From assembly GCF_020283565.1 (NCBI RefSeq), contig NC_060063.1:40634635-40698634 (forward strand): 64,000 bases of DNA, read 5' to 3'. Of this stretch, positions 25,966 to 37,206 are shown piece by piece. The position numbers were made by a program, and so were the translations under genes. The stretch comes from Trifolium pratense. Lineage: Eukaryota; Streptophyta; Magnoliopsida; Fabales; Fabaceae. The notes below the pieces were generated by a model, which saw only the letters and a program-made list of their open reading frames with translations, ran no database searches and was not told the origin of the DNA. Every line of letters begins with the position of its first letter. Within the stretch, counting starts at the first letter, position 1.

Positions 25966-26106
25966 TGAGTGATACTTTAATCTGCGGGTCCTCGTTTATG
26001 ATACTTTAATCCGCGACATCCCATTTGTGATACTTTAATCCGCGGGGCATCCCGTTTGTGATCCTTTAATCTGCAGGCATCCCGTTTATCATACTTTAAT
26101 CCACGA
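25966..26106. repeat. Minisatellite, unit about 30 bp x 5 (copy 1)
   Basis: TGATACTTTAATCCGCG.. followed by CATCCCGTTT recurs about five times. The same array is at about 35724-35864 in copy 2. Confidence 0.75.
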
Positions 26107-26256
26107 GTATGTTTACATAATTTGATATGGATTCATTGCTTCGGCCGTTGCTCTACTACTTTTTTGGTTGCTGCTCTTCGTTGACTATGCTATCAATGGA
26201 TTTAATTTATTTTCAGGGTTAATTTTGTAACAAGCTTAAAGCTTAGTAAGCTATAA

Positions 26257-26472
26257 CTTGAGGGGGTGTTAGAATAGAAAATATTAGGTCTGTTTCTATG
26301 CCCTATAATTAAGGGATTTAATGTAGATTTAAATATATTCACTTGTTATAAATACCAAAGGTAGTATTATACTATTTTATTTCCTAAATAATATATTTAG
26401 GTCATTAGCATCATGTATACCTATATAAAGAGGATACAAAAAAATTGGTGTGAATTTTTCATAATACCAACA
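26257..26472 (+). mobile_element. Polypurine tract and short LTR remnant, copia/TRIM-like (copy 1)
   Basis: CTTGAGGGGG is followed by TGTTAGAATA, the usual polypurine-tract/LTR junction of Ty1-copia-type elements. The following 205 bp ends ..CCAACA. Parts of it (AAATATATTCACTTG, ATAAATACCAA-GGTAGTAT, TATTTAGGT-ATTAGCATCAT) recur at about 25450-25665 as a second, SINE-interrupted LTR. No coding region lies between. Copy 2 has the same structure near 36015-36230. Confidence 0.45.
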
Positions 26473-27448
26473 ATAACCTTGATTTTTTTTTTTTTGAGCA
26501 GAAAAATTATTTTATTAACAAACTCACCATAACATAAGACATTTTTTTTAGTAGCAAAATTTTTTTATTAACAACCTCACTATAATATAAGACATGCTTT
26601 TTTTATTATTTTCTCTCATTCTTTCGCTTAAATACCAGAAATTCAACAAACATAGCTCAACATAGCTTCTGATGGGTCATATTAGGATTAGGACGAGTGA
26701 TTAGCACATGTTAAGATTTGGTTAAGTAATAGAAAATAAATAGTAGGAAATAAAATGAGGAACCAAATAGACCAGTGAAACCCTTACCAAAAAAAGTAGA
26801 CCAGTGAAACACAAAATGGCGTAACACAAAAATAGCACACTATAATTCAAACTATAAATTGACATGAGTTATAAAAAAAATATTATTGAAGATTTGACAT
26901 GAATTAAAATTTGCAAACTATAATTCATGGAATTCACGAACGCTACACTAAAAAAAATTTATGTAAATTTTAAACCACAGGTCTGGTTGGAGATAAATCG
27001 CATTTAAACATTCTTGTTGGAACCACTACAATTAAAATAGGTCCATAAAAAATTTGATCTACGTTTGTAAATTATAATGAAAGTATCAATACTAATTCAG
27101 TATACTTTTCCAAAAAAAAATACTAATTCAGTATACAAATCGAAGATCCAAAAACAACCCATAAGACTATGCAAACAATACAGACAAGGGCCACAGGTCA
27201 CTTCGTGTGAATCCTGAAAAGCAAGGTAGCAAAACGGCCAATCGGAAAAACAGTTCACCCAATTTCATTATACCTGCTTTAACATCTCTGCAGGTGCAAT
27301 AGCTTTAACATAAAAAATAAGTCCATCCAACTTGATTGAAGAAAAACTTGCTACAAATAGAAGGATTCCTTTACTCTTCTTTACCCAATTTGCAGACGAG
27401 CAAAGGAATAATAAAACTTGGCTTTTATAATAACCACGATTTCACAAT

Positions 27449-30182
27449 CTACCGCTTCTTTTTATTTGAGCTTCTTCTTTCTGCCTCTTTTTCGGCAACC
27501 AGAACACAGAACTCTGAACCAAGCATGTCGTGTATATCAAGATTCATAGAAAGACTTAGATCAATAACTCCCTTGATGATTTCCAAAGTTATAATGAAAC
27601 CTAAAGTGGACAATACTCTAACAGCATTAGCAGCCCTGCATATGTGTTTTCTTGTCTCCAATGCCGTATAGTTTTTCTCTTGTTCTTCAAGACTCACAGA
27701 ATTTTTATTGGGAATTAAAACTTGTGGATCAGATTGGCTCACTTGATCTTCTACCATGTCATCTCTGACTTCAACATGTTCCCCAACCCATATGAATCCA
27801 TTACAGCCAATTATTAAATCAATTCCATACTGCTCCAGATGATGGAAATGTTGTTTCTGTCTCTTCACTAAATAAGGTGTGACTGTAATCAGTTGACCAG
27901 TACTAAGCTGCAATACAACTGAAAGCCATTAGTAACAGACGGTAGAATATAATTGAAAATTTGAAACAAATTTTAAGAACCCAAAATGTATTACAAAGTT
28001 ACAAGCCCTACATAAAATTACTGTAAGCACCATAGTTAGCAAAATTTGTATACACCCCGTCATTCCAGGATGCTTGCATTACATCTCAATCATATATATA
28101 CAGGTAGCAGTAAGTCATGTAGTTTTGTATTTTTTTAAGCAAACAATGATTTTTTCGGGGAATAAGAAGCAAGTTTTCAAGACTAACCTTTCCATATTTT
28201 TGACTTCTTGCTTGAAGATGTAAGCCATCCTGCTGAAAACCACGAACTTCGGCCTTTGGACATGTACATAATTTACGATATTAGTCAACTGTTACTTCCT
28301 TCATAAAAGAAAGTAAATTTTAATAAACATGACTGCACTTACACAAATGACATCTGCCTCCTCAAAAATACAGCGCATATTTAGTTCATCCAAAGCTGTC
28401 CTTCGCCTCTACCAGTGTAAAGAAAAATTATAAATGAGGGGTATTCAAGCTTAATTGGGAAAGAAATCCAAAAATATGATATGGTACATACAAAAACAAA
28501 AAGGAAAGAAACCCAATCGTGTATTCTCAAAACTGAAGGTAATTGTGCACAGTTCCTATTTCTGTGCTTATCAAAACTTACACAGGACTTAACTGCTTGA
28601 TAAGTGATGACCATAATTGTTTTACAATTACATTTTTACTCCTCACCATCATCTATTACTTTCTTTGAATTTAAACTTAGTATTATTTCTTCCAGAATTG
28701 CAGTTTCTTTATGCAAGCATAAAAATCAAATCAAAAGTTGACACACACCAAATACACAATTCAGGTCATAAATAATAATAGGTGTTCAACCAACATATCA
28801 GACTATCAGTTTAGACTGCAACAGGAAAAATGGATATCAACCAGTGTTTTGAAAATCAAGAGTCTACACAAGATCGGGAGGGGATTGAAAGATCGTAACT
28901 CAAGGATCGTAACACGGACCGTATGATCCTACTGATAGGGAAAAGGTTTACTTATATCGTTGTTAAATAGCAGCCATGGTGGCGCTGTAGCATAGCAGAA
29001 TTAGAACAATCCGCTATTGTTTCACGATACACTAATTAGTACAAAAAATTGTCAAATAGCAACTATAGCGGCACTATAGCACTATTGCGTAGCGTAATTT
29101 GATCAAACCGCTAACATTGGGGAACTTGCCCCTGCAACTAAGAGCTTCCGAAATCTATCCCAAGGCACTGTTCCAATCATCTAACATTGCAGAATTACCC
29201 ATAATCAATTCACCAAAAATCCAAAATTCATTAGGAACTGCATACACTCATTGCTATTTTATATAAATACTACTAAATACATATCTGCTTTTTGCTCATC
29301 CATTCTTCCACTCAACAATAACATTATGCTATGGCAACAATACAGCAAAAAACTCATCAATGATTTCCAATTCTATTACACCCAGTTGTAAAAAATAGTT
29401 AAATTCTCATCTGCACACTAATCTGCTTTTCTTGGATTTTTTTTCCTCTTTCATTTTCTGAAACATAATTACCTACCATAAAATTTCTTAGACATTTTTT
29501 TATTTAGAAAGACACTAGTTTTCCTCAAAAAAACACGCAAAGAGCCCTAACAATTTTAAAAAAAGAAAACAAAGAACTGTGCTCGCTATACAGGCATATT
29601 CATAAAGAGGGTTGCAAAATACCTGTACACCATCAGGCATATTCATAGCAGAAAGCATCAGATAAGCATTTTGACTGTAATTAATATCCAATCTCCAACG
29701 TTTCTGAGCAACCTACACAACACAACAAACAATAAGGTTCCTAGAGTGGAAAAACTTCAAATCAAATGCAGAAAATGGTTGACACAATAAAACTGTACCT
29801 CAATGACACGCCCAATAACAATGTCACCAACCTCAGGTTTGTACCTAATATTTAGTCACTAGATTCGATTAACAAACAAAAACATAACAAATGAAGAAAG
29901 CAAACAAGTTAAGAAGAATGACTACCTTGACCGCAACGTGCGGACATAAACAAGCTTGTTAACACGCTCGACAACACCACAGAGCGTGGCAACGACTTCT
30001 CCCTCCAGAACGGCAGTTCCGTGTCCCTTGAGCACGCCGTCTTCATGGTTGACAGGTATAGAATCTGCTATGGTCACCGAAGCATCGGAATTCACCTTAG
30101 AAGATAGAGATTCCAGGTGTTCTAGAGCCTTCTGTAGACGGACCTTCTGAGTTTGACTCAACTGTAACTGAATCTCTCTCAT
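27449..30182 (-). CDS. RRP4: Exosome complex exonuclease-like subunit RRP4, copy 1
   Basis: There are six coding exons on the minus strand: 30182-29926, 29844-29799, 29712-29623, 28408-28343, 28253-28188 and 27907-27449. The total is 984 bp, 327 residues plus stop, with all junctions GT..AG and in frame. RRP4 is a cap subunit of the RNA exosome, which degrades and trims RNA 3'->5' in nucleus and cytoplasm. The product shows the GHGT motif (about residue 53), the S1-domain start (YKPEVGDIVIGRVIEVAQKR), the KH region with GCNGFIWV, and a C-terminal HDMLGSEFCVLVAEKEAERR. Length is close to that of known plant RRP4 (about 320 residues). A 5' UTR intron is likely (donor-like CAG/GTCAG at about 31407). 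No defect was seen, so it is probably functional if expressed. Confidence 0.9.
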
Positions 30183-31463
30183 CTCTATCTCGTTCTCCTA
30201 TCAGAAATCAGAAAGTAAAGAATATGATAAGAAAACCTAGATAAACCCTAACCCTAATTCCTAACTACCACTCACGCAATCAGCACAAGTGAAAATGTAA
30301 GCAAACACTTTGAAAATAATGAAAATGTGAACAATGTAATAACATTTATGAAACCCTAATACCAAGTATAAGCATGAATATGCGAACAGAAATGGCGTAA
30401 CGAAGTTGAAATGTAACATTTATCAATCACTGTTAAAACATGATATTAACAGAGCATGAAATTAACACCTGAGATTAGATGCGTGCACCTGAGGACAGTT
30501 GCGTGACACGGCGGAGGCAGCGGTTCACTTTAGTTGACGGTGCAACTATGGAGACAATGACTTACGCAATGGTGACGACGGCACGGGAACGAGGTGCTAG
30601 GGCGTACCTTCTTCAATTATCCGGCGCAAGGTTAGCGACAGGGTTTATCCTTCATTCTTATTTGTTACTCCTAGATTATTATTTTTAAATTTTTTTGTTA
30701 GATTATTTGTTGGATTTTTTTTTTTTAATAAGGGATTTAAAATAACAGACAATTCAATTGATTCAATTAAATTCCCTTCATTTTCAAATTTTATTGTTTG
30801 AATAAAGGGATGAAATTGTTTGGATAAATTTTTATTAAGAATATTTAATTAAGCTTGCATCAACTCTTGCAAACCCTAAACCTAACCAAAACTTGCAAAT
30901 TTACCTTGGACCAAATTTAGGAGAGACTTTGTTTTCTGATTTTTGTTAGTTAGGGGCATTTTAGGTTTTTTGATGTGGTGTCAAATTTTTAGATATGGGT
31001 ATTTTAGGTTTTTTCAGGGCACATTGGTTTCTTATAGATATATAGATTGTTTTGTATTTTTTTTTTTGTAACTGAAATGTTCAGTGATGAAAATCAGGTA
31101 AATTCAATTTAATAAAAATTACTCCCTTGTCTTTCCATTACTCCGTAACAAAAAATTACTATGCAACAAAAAATTGTTTTGTAACAGACATGAATTCATG
31201 ATACAGGAAGAGCATAATAACGAAACAAATTGAATCCAGTGTTATTTCGATGATTTCCGATGAGGTATAAATCAAGATCTATGGGTGAAAAGGTGAAAAA
31301 TTGAAAATCGAAAAACCCTAACATACTGGAAATAAGAATGGAAACGCAGAGAAAGAAAAGCGATTAGGAAGAGAGGATTGGAGAGGCGGAGAAGAAGAAT
31401 AACTGACCTGTGATGACGGATCGGAGTTGAAGATGGAAGAGGATTGAATTGGTGGAAGAGAGT

Positions 31464-33979
31464 ATTTTTAGAGTTGAAGATGGAAGAGTATTTTTTAGTC
31501 TATTGTTTCTAGAAGAAGCGGCTACTCCTTCATAACATTTTGGTAGATTGTGTATATTGTACAATGCATCTAAGCGGCTCTCAATTCCTTACATTTAGTG
31601 AGAACTGAAAAATCATAGAAGAAAAAAAAAACAAGAGAGATCACTTCAACTGAGTAGTTAAATTAAGTGGCTACCAATTTCAATACCCCAAGTTTCCTAA
31701 CTGTGTGAAGCTAGTCAAGGCATTTTAGTTTCATTTGGAGGAGAAGATATCAATGCCTTATTGTTACAAACCTTAACCATATAAACTATGCAGTTCCAAT
31801 GAGAAAGCTGAAAATCCCAATAATCTATCTTATACTCTCTAAGAAGAAAAAGCTGGTTCAGATAGATAACTATAATCAACGAAATATTTTTACATTAAGG
31901 ACATACATGTGATGTTATTGAAAATGGCGTTGAATCAAAATCTGAACAATCATCACTTAACAAAGCATTGGATTGGATTGAAGAAAGGAAACTAACTATG
32001 AGTAATGTTCTGTTCAACCTATGTTCACAATGGCGCACCACTTCACCGCACAATCACTGAATTGCGTTGCGATGTGCTGTGGTTTGGTGCTCCGGTACGA
32101 CTCATTCCTACGAAAATAAAAGATGTGTATAAGAATGGAAAGCCTGTTTCTGACGACTTTCTCTCGTGGTGGCTGAAGATGAACACCTTCCGGCGGGCAG
32201 TTGCAGTTGAATTGAACGTGACTTCAATACAAGTTGTTGTTTCTGATACAACAAGGCCAAAGTGGCTACGGCAACAACAGAGTTAAAAAATTTAGGGCTT
32301 GGTTTTTTCTTTTTAATTTGAGTTAAATAAATTTCTAGTAATAAAAATATAGTAAATTTTGATTTTGATTTTAGTTCCTGCAAATAGAAATAGGATTTTT
32401 CATCCTCCTATGGTGAACACTCCGGTACACATATTATGTGGATATGTACCGGTACTAATGTAAATCCAGAAACTAATGTAAATCCATACATATAAAACCA
32501 TACATAGTTAAAAACACAGAAACTAATGTAAATCCATACATATAAAACCTTCTGCATATAAACCAATGTAAATCCATACATACTAACCTGCTACCATATT
32601 TTTTTTTTGCAAATTAAAAACTAAAAACTTGCTACTAAACTCCAATTTCATCCACAAAATACTTGTCTATTAAAAACACAATTTTTCTACTAAATACTAA
32701 AATCTTTTTTTTTATACAGTAACTACTAAAATCATATCTATTACAAGATGAGTTGACTTTCCACCAAAATAACAATCACATAACCCTCATTTGTGAACAC
32801 ATTGAGCATTTTCATACACTTTGCATCAAAATAACAATCATTGATATTCAGCAAAACAATTTGAAATCACACAGAAAACCCAAATTTAAAATCACAGACA
32901 AAACCCAAGTTTGATGTTCAGCAATATTGGTGATACTTGCTCAAATTTGAAACCACACACAAAACTGATCAAAGATTCAAAACCAGTAATGAAGAAATTC
33001 TGTCATGAATGAAAATGGAAGTTTCACATCACAAAAATGCAGCAAAATAACATCACAAAATCGCAGTTAAAGATTTTGTTAAAGTCAGAGCAGAGAGATA
33101 GAGAACGAAACTGAGAGAGATATTCTTACTTGTTTAGGTCGAAGTTGAGAGAGAGAGAGGACGCGAGAGAGAAGTTATATTGATACACCAAAACAGTGAG
33201 ATGCTGCGACGGAGAGACACCAGAACGACGACAAGACGGTGGGTGGAGCAGATGGGATGAAGAAAGTCGCCGCTAGAATTGCCGGAGAGGGGCGGTGGCG
33301 CCGATAGGTAAAGGAAAGGAAGCTAAGCTGAGTGATGGGAGGAAGAAGTTCTGCGTTCCTATTTTATTTTTAATTTTTATTCTTAAAACAAATGCTTAAT
33401 TATACCTATTAAATTATAGTCATTTGATCTTTTTAATACACATGTCACTCATCTACAAACAGGAAAGGAATAAAATGAGTCTCCCTAAAAGGAGCAAAGT
33501 TGCACTCTTTAGTTTTGGGGTTTTAGGGTGTGTTTGTGAAGAAATCAAAAAAAAAACTAGTTTTTAGCTTTTGTCTTATGGCTTATAAGCTAAAAGACCT
33601 GTTTGGTAACCGTCATTTCATAAAGAGTTTTAGTTTATTTTACTGACTTATAACTTCTTTTTCAGAAGCTATTTCAAGTAGATTCTGAGCTTATAGTTTC
33701 TAGCTTTTCATTTTTTCTTCCTCTTTTACCTTTATTATTTTAACTAAAATCCATATTTACCCTTTATAATTTATTATTATTATAATTTAAAATAAAATAA
33801 ATAAATGCATGTTTTAATGTTGTTTCTTTTACAATCACATGTATATAGTATGTTTTAATGTTGTCTTATTATCTATTTTCAAATATGAATGTTAAAGCAT
33901 ATTATTTTTTTTTATCAATTGATAGGTATATACCTTACTATAATTTTTTTAAAACAACGCACCTTACTATAATTAACTA
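31464..33979. other. Region between RRP4 copies: possible gene fragments and repeats
   Basis: This is unique sequence beyond the duplicated block. It includes a short direct repeat, CTAATGTAAATCCATACAT at about 32457, 32525 and 32564. A purine-rich stretch at 33105-33350 resembles a promoter/5' UTR in reverse. A GCTTATAAGCTAAAAG-type MITE relative lies at about 33540-33720. No complete gene is seen. Confidence 0.4.
32005..32286 (+). CDS. Hypothetical 93-residue frame, possible gene fragment
   Basis: The open frame has unusually protein-like composition for this AT-rich region. It contains the stretches DVLWFGAPVRLIPTKIKDVY, SDDFLSWWLKMNTFRRAVAV and TTRPKWLRQQ. I do not recognise a family. 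The frame ends in TAA, followed by AT-rich sequence. It could be the last exon of a captured host gene, which is common in Helitron-rich DNA, or a small gene. No start context or splice partner could be settled. Confidence 0.35.
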   Translation: MFCSTYVHNGAPLHRTITELRCDVLWFGAPVRLIPTKIKDVYKNGKPVSDDFLSWWLKMNTFRRAVAVELNVTSIQVVVSDTTRPKWLRQQQS

Positions 33980-35265
33980 CTAGGGATAAACCCGTGCGTT
34001 GCACGGGTTTGATTAAAATATAAAATTAAAATATTTTTATAAATAAAAAATAATAATTGCGATAACTATAATCACATATAGTTAAATAATAGATATTATT
34101 TTAAAATATGATTATATTCAATATTAGTATATGAGTAAAAAAAAAAAGTTGTTTAGAAATATTAGATTTTTTATTAATTTATATCGTAGTTTGTTTACAT
34201 TTTAATGTAATAGATCTCTTATAATATTTCATAAGTTTGAAAGGATGTATCATTTTTTATTTTATTAGTGTAATAATATAAGATTTTAGTTTTCTTTATA
34301 TGAGTTGCAATTTTATAGTCAAATGTCACTTTGTTTTTTATTTTTGATGTATCCCTTATTTTATTATTTTCAATAAGAGTTGGAGGCATACCTAATTATA
34401 CTTGTAGACAATATTGCTCATGAGAAATGTTAAAAAAAGTTTTGATTATAGAATATGATTCATATATGGTGGCTTTGACTATTTGTTCCACGTGTTCTCA
34501 TTTTTTGAAAATTATGTATCAAATAGCATATTTTGCTTACTACGTTCTATGCAATTTAAGGTTCCAAATAGCTTATCTACTTACTCATCTCTCGTTTTCT
34601 TGGAGTTTATTCTCACTTATTCACTTGGTGAAATTTTATTCCAACTTTATTAGTCCCAATTGTTTATCCAATTCAATCCAATAATGACCTATTCAGTTCG
34701 TTCCAATAATGACTTGCGTTTGTGGGGCAGTAGCCGGTTGTTCCACTATATAAAGAGTTTTGCTACAAAAATTAGTTTTCAATCCTAATTCTACCCTTTT
34801 CTGAAATTTCTTCCAGTACCCAAGAGATTCAATGATTTAGACTACACAAGGTAAATACAAAGATAATCTACCCGACCCTAAAAACATACCAAAAGAAAAT
34901 ATATTTTGTTTCTCTCTAAAAACCAACTTGGTGGCAAATCCTAATCTTAGTTTGTTCTCCCTTACTCTCTTATTTTCCAAAGCATATAACAATCTTATTT
35001 ATAGAAAAATACAAGCCATGAAAATAGAAACAAATTTGTTTTAAAAATAAAACAAAATCTCAATTTATTTTTAAATATATCCAATTTAAAAACAAACTGA
35101 ATCTCGTTTTGTTTTCAAACATATCGAGTGTTTTCAAACATATCCAGTTTAATAATAAACATAATCTCTGTTTCTTGATTTTCAAGTCAATTTTCACATA
35201 TACGGTTAAATATATTCACTTGATTATAAATACCAAGGTAGTATCATACTATTTTATTATGTAAA

Positions 35266-35376
35266 ACCACTAAGTTTAGTCTAGTGGTGAGAGATTTGGG
35301 TAGTAGGCTATAGGTCCTGAGTACGATCTTCAACTCATTGTAAAAAAAAATACTATTTTTTTTTACACAACAAAAA
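35266..35376 (+). mobile_element. SINE-like insertion in duplication copy 2
   Basis: It is identical in position and sequence to the insertion at 25508-25618, so it was inherited through the duplication. Confidence 0.6.
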
Positions 35377-37206
35377 ATACTATTTATTATGTAAATAATG
35401 TATTTAGGTTATTAGCATCATATCAATAATATTTATATTTCTTATTATTTTCTCCCATTCTTTCACCTAAATAATCCTGAAGAATAGCATTACCTTTTTT
35501 TTCTTTTTTTCATATAAACCCTAGTTAGCCGTCATTAGGATTTTTTTATATTTTGTTCCACCTTTGTGGTTCTTTCTTACTGCCTTTGTTTTTTATTCAT
35601 ATGTTAGCTGACACATGCATCCCACACGCCACTTTTTCATGAATACTTTACCTTTAGCCATTGCTTTTTCCAAATCGATTGTTAGTCTCTCTTGGTCTTG
35701 TTTTGGTGGTCTAATAATCCCCGTGAGTGATACTTTAATCTGCGGGTCCTCGTTTATGATACTTTAATCCGCGACATCCCATTTGTGATACTTTAATCCG
35801 CGGGGCATCCCGTTTGTGATCCTTTAATCTGCAGGCATCCCGTTTATCATACTTTAATCCACGAGTATGTTTACATAATTTGATATGGATTCATTGCTTC
35901 GGCCGTTGCTCTACTACTTTTTTGGTTGCTGCTCTTCGTTGACTATGCTATCAATGGATTTAATTTATTTTCAGGGTTAATTTTGTAACAAGCTTAAAGC
36001 TTAGTAAGCTATAACTTGAGGGGGTGTTAGAATAGAAAATATTAGGTCTGTTTCTATGCCCTATAATTAAGGGATTTAATGTAGATTTAAATATATTCAC
36101 TTGTTATAAATACCAAAGGTAGTATTATACTATTTTATTTCCTAAATAATATATTTAGGTCATTAGCATCATGTATACCTATATAAAGAGGATACAAAAA
36201 AATTGGTGTGAATTTTTCATAATACCAACAATAACCTTGATTTTTTTTTTTTTGAGCAGAAAAATTATTTTATTAACAAACTCACCATAACATAAGACAT
36301 TTTTTTTAGTAGCAAAATTTTTTTATTAACAACCTCACTATAATATAAGACATGCTTTTTTTATTATTTTCTCTCCTTCTTTCGCTTAAATACCAGAAAT
36401 TCAACAAACATAGCTCAACATAGCTTCTGATGGGTCATATTAGGATTAGGACGAGTGATTAGCACATGTTAAGATTTGGTTAAGTAATAGAAAATAAATA
36501 GTAGGAAATAAAATGAGGAACCAAATAGACCAGTGAAACCCTTACCAAAAAAAGTAGACCAGTGAAACACAAAATGGCGTAACACAAAAATAGCACACTA
36601 TAATTCAAACTATAAATTGACATGAGTTATAAAAAAAATATTATTGAAGATTTGACATGAATTAAAATTTGCAAACTATAATTCATGGAATTCACGAACG
36701 CTACACTAAAAAAAATTTATGTAAATTTTAAACCACAGGTCTGGTTGGAGATAAATCGCATTTAAACATTCTTGTTGGAACCACTACAATTAAAATAGGT
36801 CCATAAAAAATTTGATCTACGTTTGTAAATTATAATGAAAGTATCAATACTAATTCAGTATACTTTTCCAAAAAAAAATACTAATTCAGTATACAAATCG
36901 AAGATCCAAAAACAACCCATAAGACTATGCAAACAATACAGACAAGGGCCACAGGTCACTTCGTGTGAATCCTGAAAAGCAAGGTAGCAAAACGGCCAAT
37001 CGGAAAAACAGTTCACCCAATTTCATTATACCTGCTTTAACATCTCTGCAGGTGCAATAGCTTTAACATAAAAAATAAGTCCATCCAACTTGATTGAAGA
37101 AAAACTTGCTACAAATAGAAGGATTCCTTTACTCTTCTTTACCCAATTTGCAGACGAGCAAAGGAATAATAAAACTTGGCTTTTATAATAACCACGATTT
37201 CACAAT

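Larger units (their letters stand above)
24876..31463. repeat. Segmental duplication copy 1 (6588 bp) carrying RRP4
   Basis: It is nearly identical to 34659-41222. Differences found by reading: one extra 25-bp unit at 24901-24950, A/G in GTAGCC(A/G)GTTG, A/C in TCTC(A/C)TTCTTTCGC, one A in an A-run near 29530, and T/G near 31400. The same boundary words (ATTGTTTATCC and GGTGGAAGAGAG) end the match on both sides. The duplication is therefore very recent. Confidence 0.95.

Noticed and set aside
27336..27671. Plus-strand frame of 111 codons over RRP4 exon 6
   Set aside because: It is a shadow of the conserved minus-strand exon.
28940..29105. AAATAGC/GCTATAGC words in RRP4 intron 3 (and near 8040) as a MITE
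   Set aside because: The words are reminiscent of a dispersed family, but no terminal repeats or TSD could be fixed by eye.
29956..30688. Plus-strand frames of 64 and 69 codons over RRP4 exon 1 and upstream
   Set aside because: The first is a shadow of exon 1. The second (30479-30688) lies in the presumed 5' UTR/intron and shows no domain. Both recur in copy 2 only because the block is duplicated.
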